Below are positions 6,211 through 6,921 of a stretch of 6,921 nt of DNA, piece by piece. Source of the stretch: an uncultured bacterium (GTDB lineage Bacteria; Verrucomicrobiota; Lentisphaeria; Victivallales; UBA1829). The stretch lies in assembly GCA_900549045.1 (NCBI GenBank), contig URNE01000120.1:1-6921 (forward strand), written 5' to 3'. Every line of letters begins with the position of its first letter. The stretch's first letter is position 1. The notes beneath the pieces were generated by a model. The model was not told the DNA's origin, ran no database searches, and worked only from the letters and a program-made list of their open reading frames with translations. Both the position numbers and the translations under genes were made by a program.

Positions 6211-6921
6211 TTACAGCGCGTCGGCGAGTCCAAGAAGGTACGGCGGGATGACGGCGGCGATCCGTCCGCACTCCTCTTCCAGAATTCCCGGACGGCTCAG
6301 GAAGGAGACGGTTCCCGCGAGCGCGCCGTTTTTGCGCACGGGAAACGAGAGCGTGTCGAACGGGTGCGCGGCGTCTTTTTCCGTCTGCCCGCGGATGAAG
6401 GAAAAGCCGTTTCGCAGGTAAAATGCGCGGTTTTCGGAAAATGCGTCCCGGTCGAGCGGATGCAGAATGCGGTTCAGTTCTTTCTCCGCGCTTTCCGCAA
6501 GGAAAATCGTGCTGACGGTTGCGATTTCCCCGAGCTGTGAGCGGAACCCCGGTTCGGAGAACCGGAGCTGTTCCGAACGGCATTGGGCGGTGCTGACATT
6601 GACGAATTCGTCGCCGTCCCGCACGGAGAATTTGACGGAGAAGCCGATGCGGTTCGCGATACGGTTCATGAACGGCTGAAGATGTCTGTATCTTTCAAGA
6701 TGAAAGCGCACTTTTTCCGCGACGCTGTTCACGCCCGGCGCGATGTTGTAGAGATTTCCGGAGCATTTTTCGAGCCAGCCGCGCCTGAGGAGCGTCGTTG
6801 CGATGCGGTAGCAGCTCGCCTGGGCGATTCCGAGATTCCGCTGGAGTTCGGGCAGACTCACCGCGCCGCGGCTTGCGCCGATGTATTCCAGGACGTCGAG
6901 CGCCTTTTCCAGAATCGGCAC
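6211..6921 (-). CDS. IclR-family transcriptional regulator (reaches the window edge, possibly truncated at the N-terminus)
   Basis: At least 236 residues are present. Residues 1-60 form the IclR winged helix-turn-helix: ILEKALDVLEYI, then VSLPELQRNLGIAQASCYRI (21-40), then the wing ..GWLEK..GNLYNI. Residues about 70-230 fit the IclR effector-binding domain, with GFSVKFSVRDGDEFVNVS (93-110) and a C-terminal LSFPVRKNGALAGTVSFL (191-208). The usual glycine-rich entry motif and the GY...E...G...A pattern are poorly kept (PGFRSQLGEIATVSTIFLAES, GFSFIRGQTEKD), so the ligand is unlikely to be that of a well-known member. A GTG codon lies exactly at the window end and could be the start, but related proteins often have a few more residues before this point. 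Such regulators usually control adjacent catabolic genes; the SDR gene 145 bp downstream on the same strand is the obvious candidate target. No convincing terminator follows the gene. Confidence 0.88.
   Translation of the reverse strand: MPILEKALDVLEYIGASRGAVSLPELQRNLGIAQASCYRIATTLLRRGWLEKCSGNLYNIAPGVNSVAEKVRFHLERYRHLQPFMNRIANRIGFSVKFSVRDGDEFVNVSTAQCRSEQLRFSEPGFRSQLGEIATVSTIFLAESAEKELNRILHPLDRDAFSENRAFYLRNGFSFIRGQTEKDAAHPFDTLSFPVRKNGALAGTVSFLSRPGILEEECGRIAAVIPPYLLGLADAL

Overview
The window carries five protein-coding genes of a moderately GC-rich bacterium, with GC in the mid to high 50s percent by eye. One gene runs on the plus strand (a FAD-dependent amine-oxidase-fold enzyme). Four run on the minus strand, in transcription order: an IclR-family regulator that reaches the window edge, a short-chain dehydrogenase/reductase (SDR), polynucleotide phosphorylase (pnp), and the tRNA 4-thiouridine synthase ThiI. 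There are no tRNA or rRNA genes, mobile elements, CRISPR arrays or phage genes. The taxon cannot be fixed from sequence alone. GC-rich codon use, an IclR/SDR pair, and mixed use of Shine-Dalgarno sites (strong before the SDR, none evident before pnp and thiI) would fit the PVC group, for example Lentisphaerota or Victivallis-like bacteria. That is a low-confidence guess.

Layout. Positions 43-1605 (+) encode the FAD enzyme, ending ten bases from the stop codon of thiI (1616-2833, -), so the two genes converge tail to tail. A strong intrinsic terminator (12-bp stem plus a 16-base U tract) lies between pnp (2907-5009, -) and thiI, and its U tract ends only nine bases before the thiI start codon. 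Upstream of pnp is a gene-free stretch of about 300 bp (5010-5312). It holds the terminator of the SDR gene, a plausible sigma70-type promoter, and a roughly 200-nt leader able to form several short hairpins. The SDR gene (5313-6065, -) has a clear Shine-Dalgarno site that sets its start at 6065 rather than at the upstream ATG. Between it and the IclR regulator (6211-6921, -) lie 145 bp with three short dyads that are candidate operator sites.

How the genes relate. pnp and thiI are RNA-metabolism housekeeping genes: 3'-5' exoribonuclease/polymerase, and s4U modification of tRNA with possible sulfur supply for thiamine. The IclR regulator and the SDR look like a small catabolic unit, the regulator probably controlling the SDR and perhaps genes beyond the window. 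The FAD enzyme belongs to a UDP-galactopyranose-mutase / protoporphyrinogen-oxidase-like family, often seen near glycan genes, whose substrate is not defined here.

I did not find an undescribed multi-gene system. The points most worth a second look are regulatory: the terminator pressed against the thiI start codon, the dyad flanking the pnp -10 box with the hairpin-rich leader after it, and the operator-like dyads ahead of the SDR gene.
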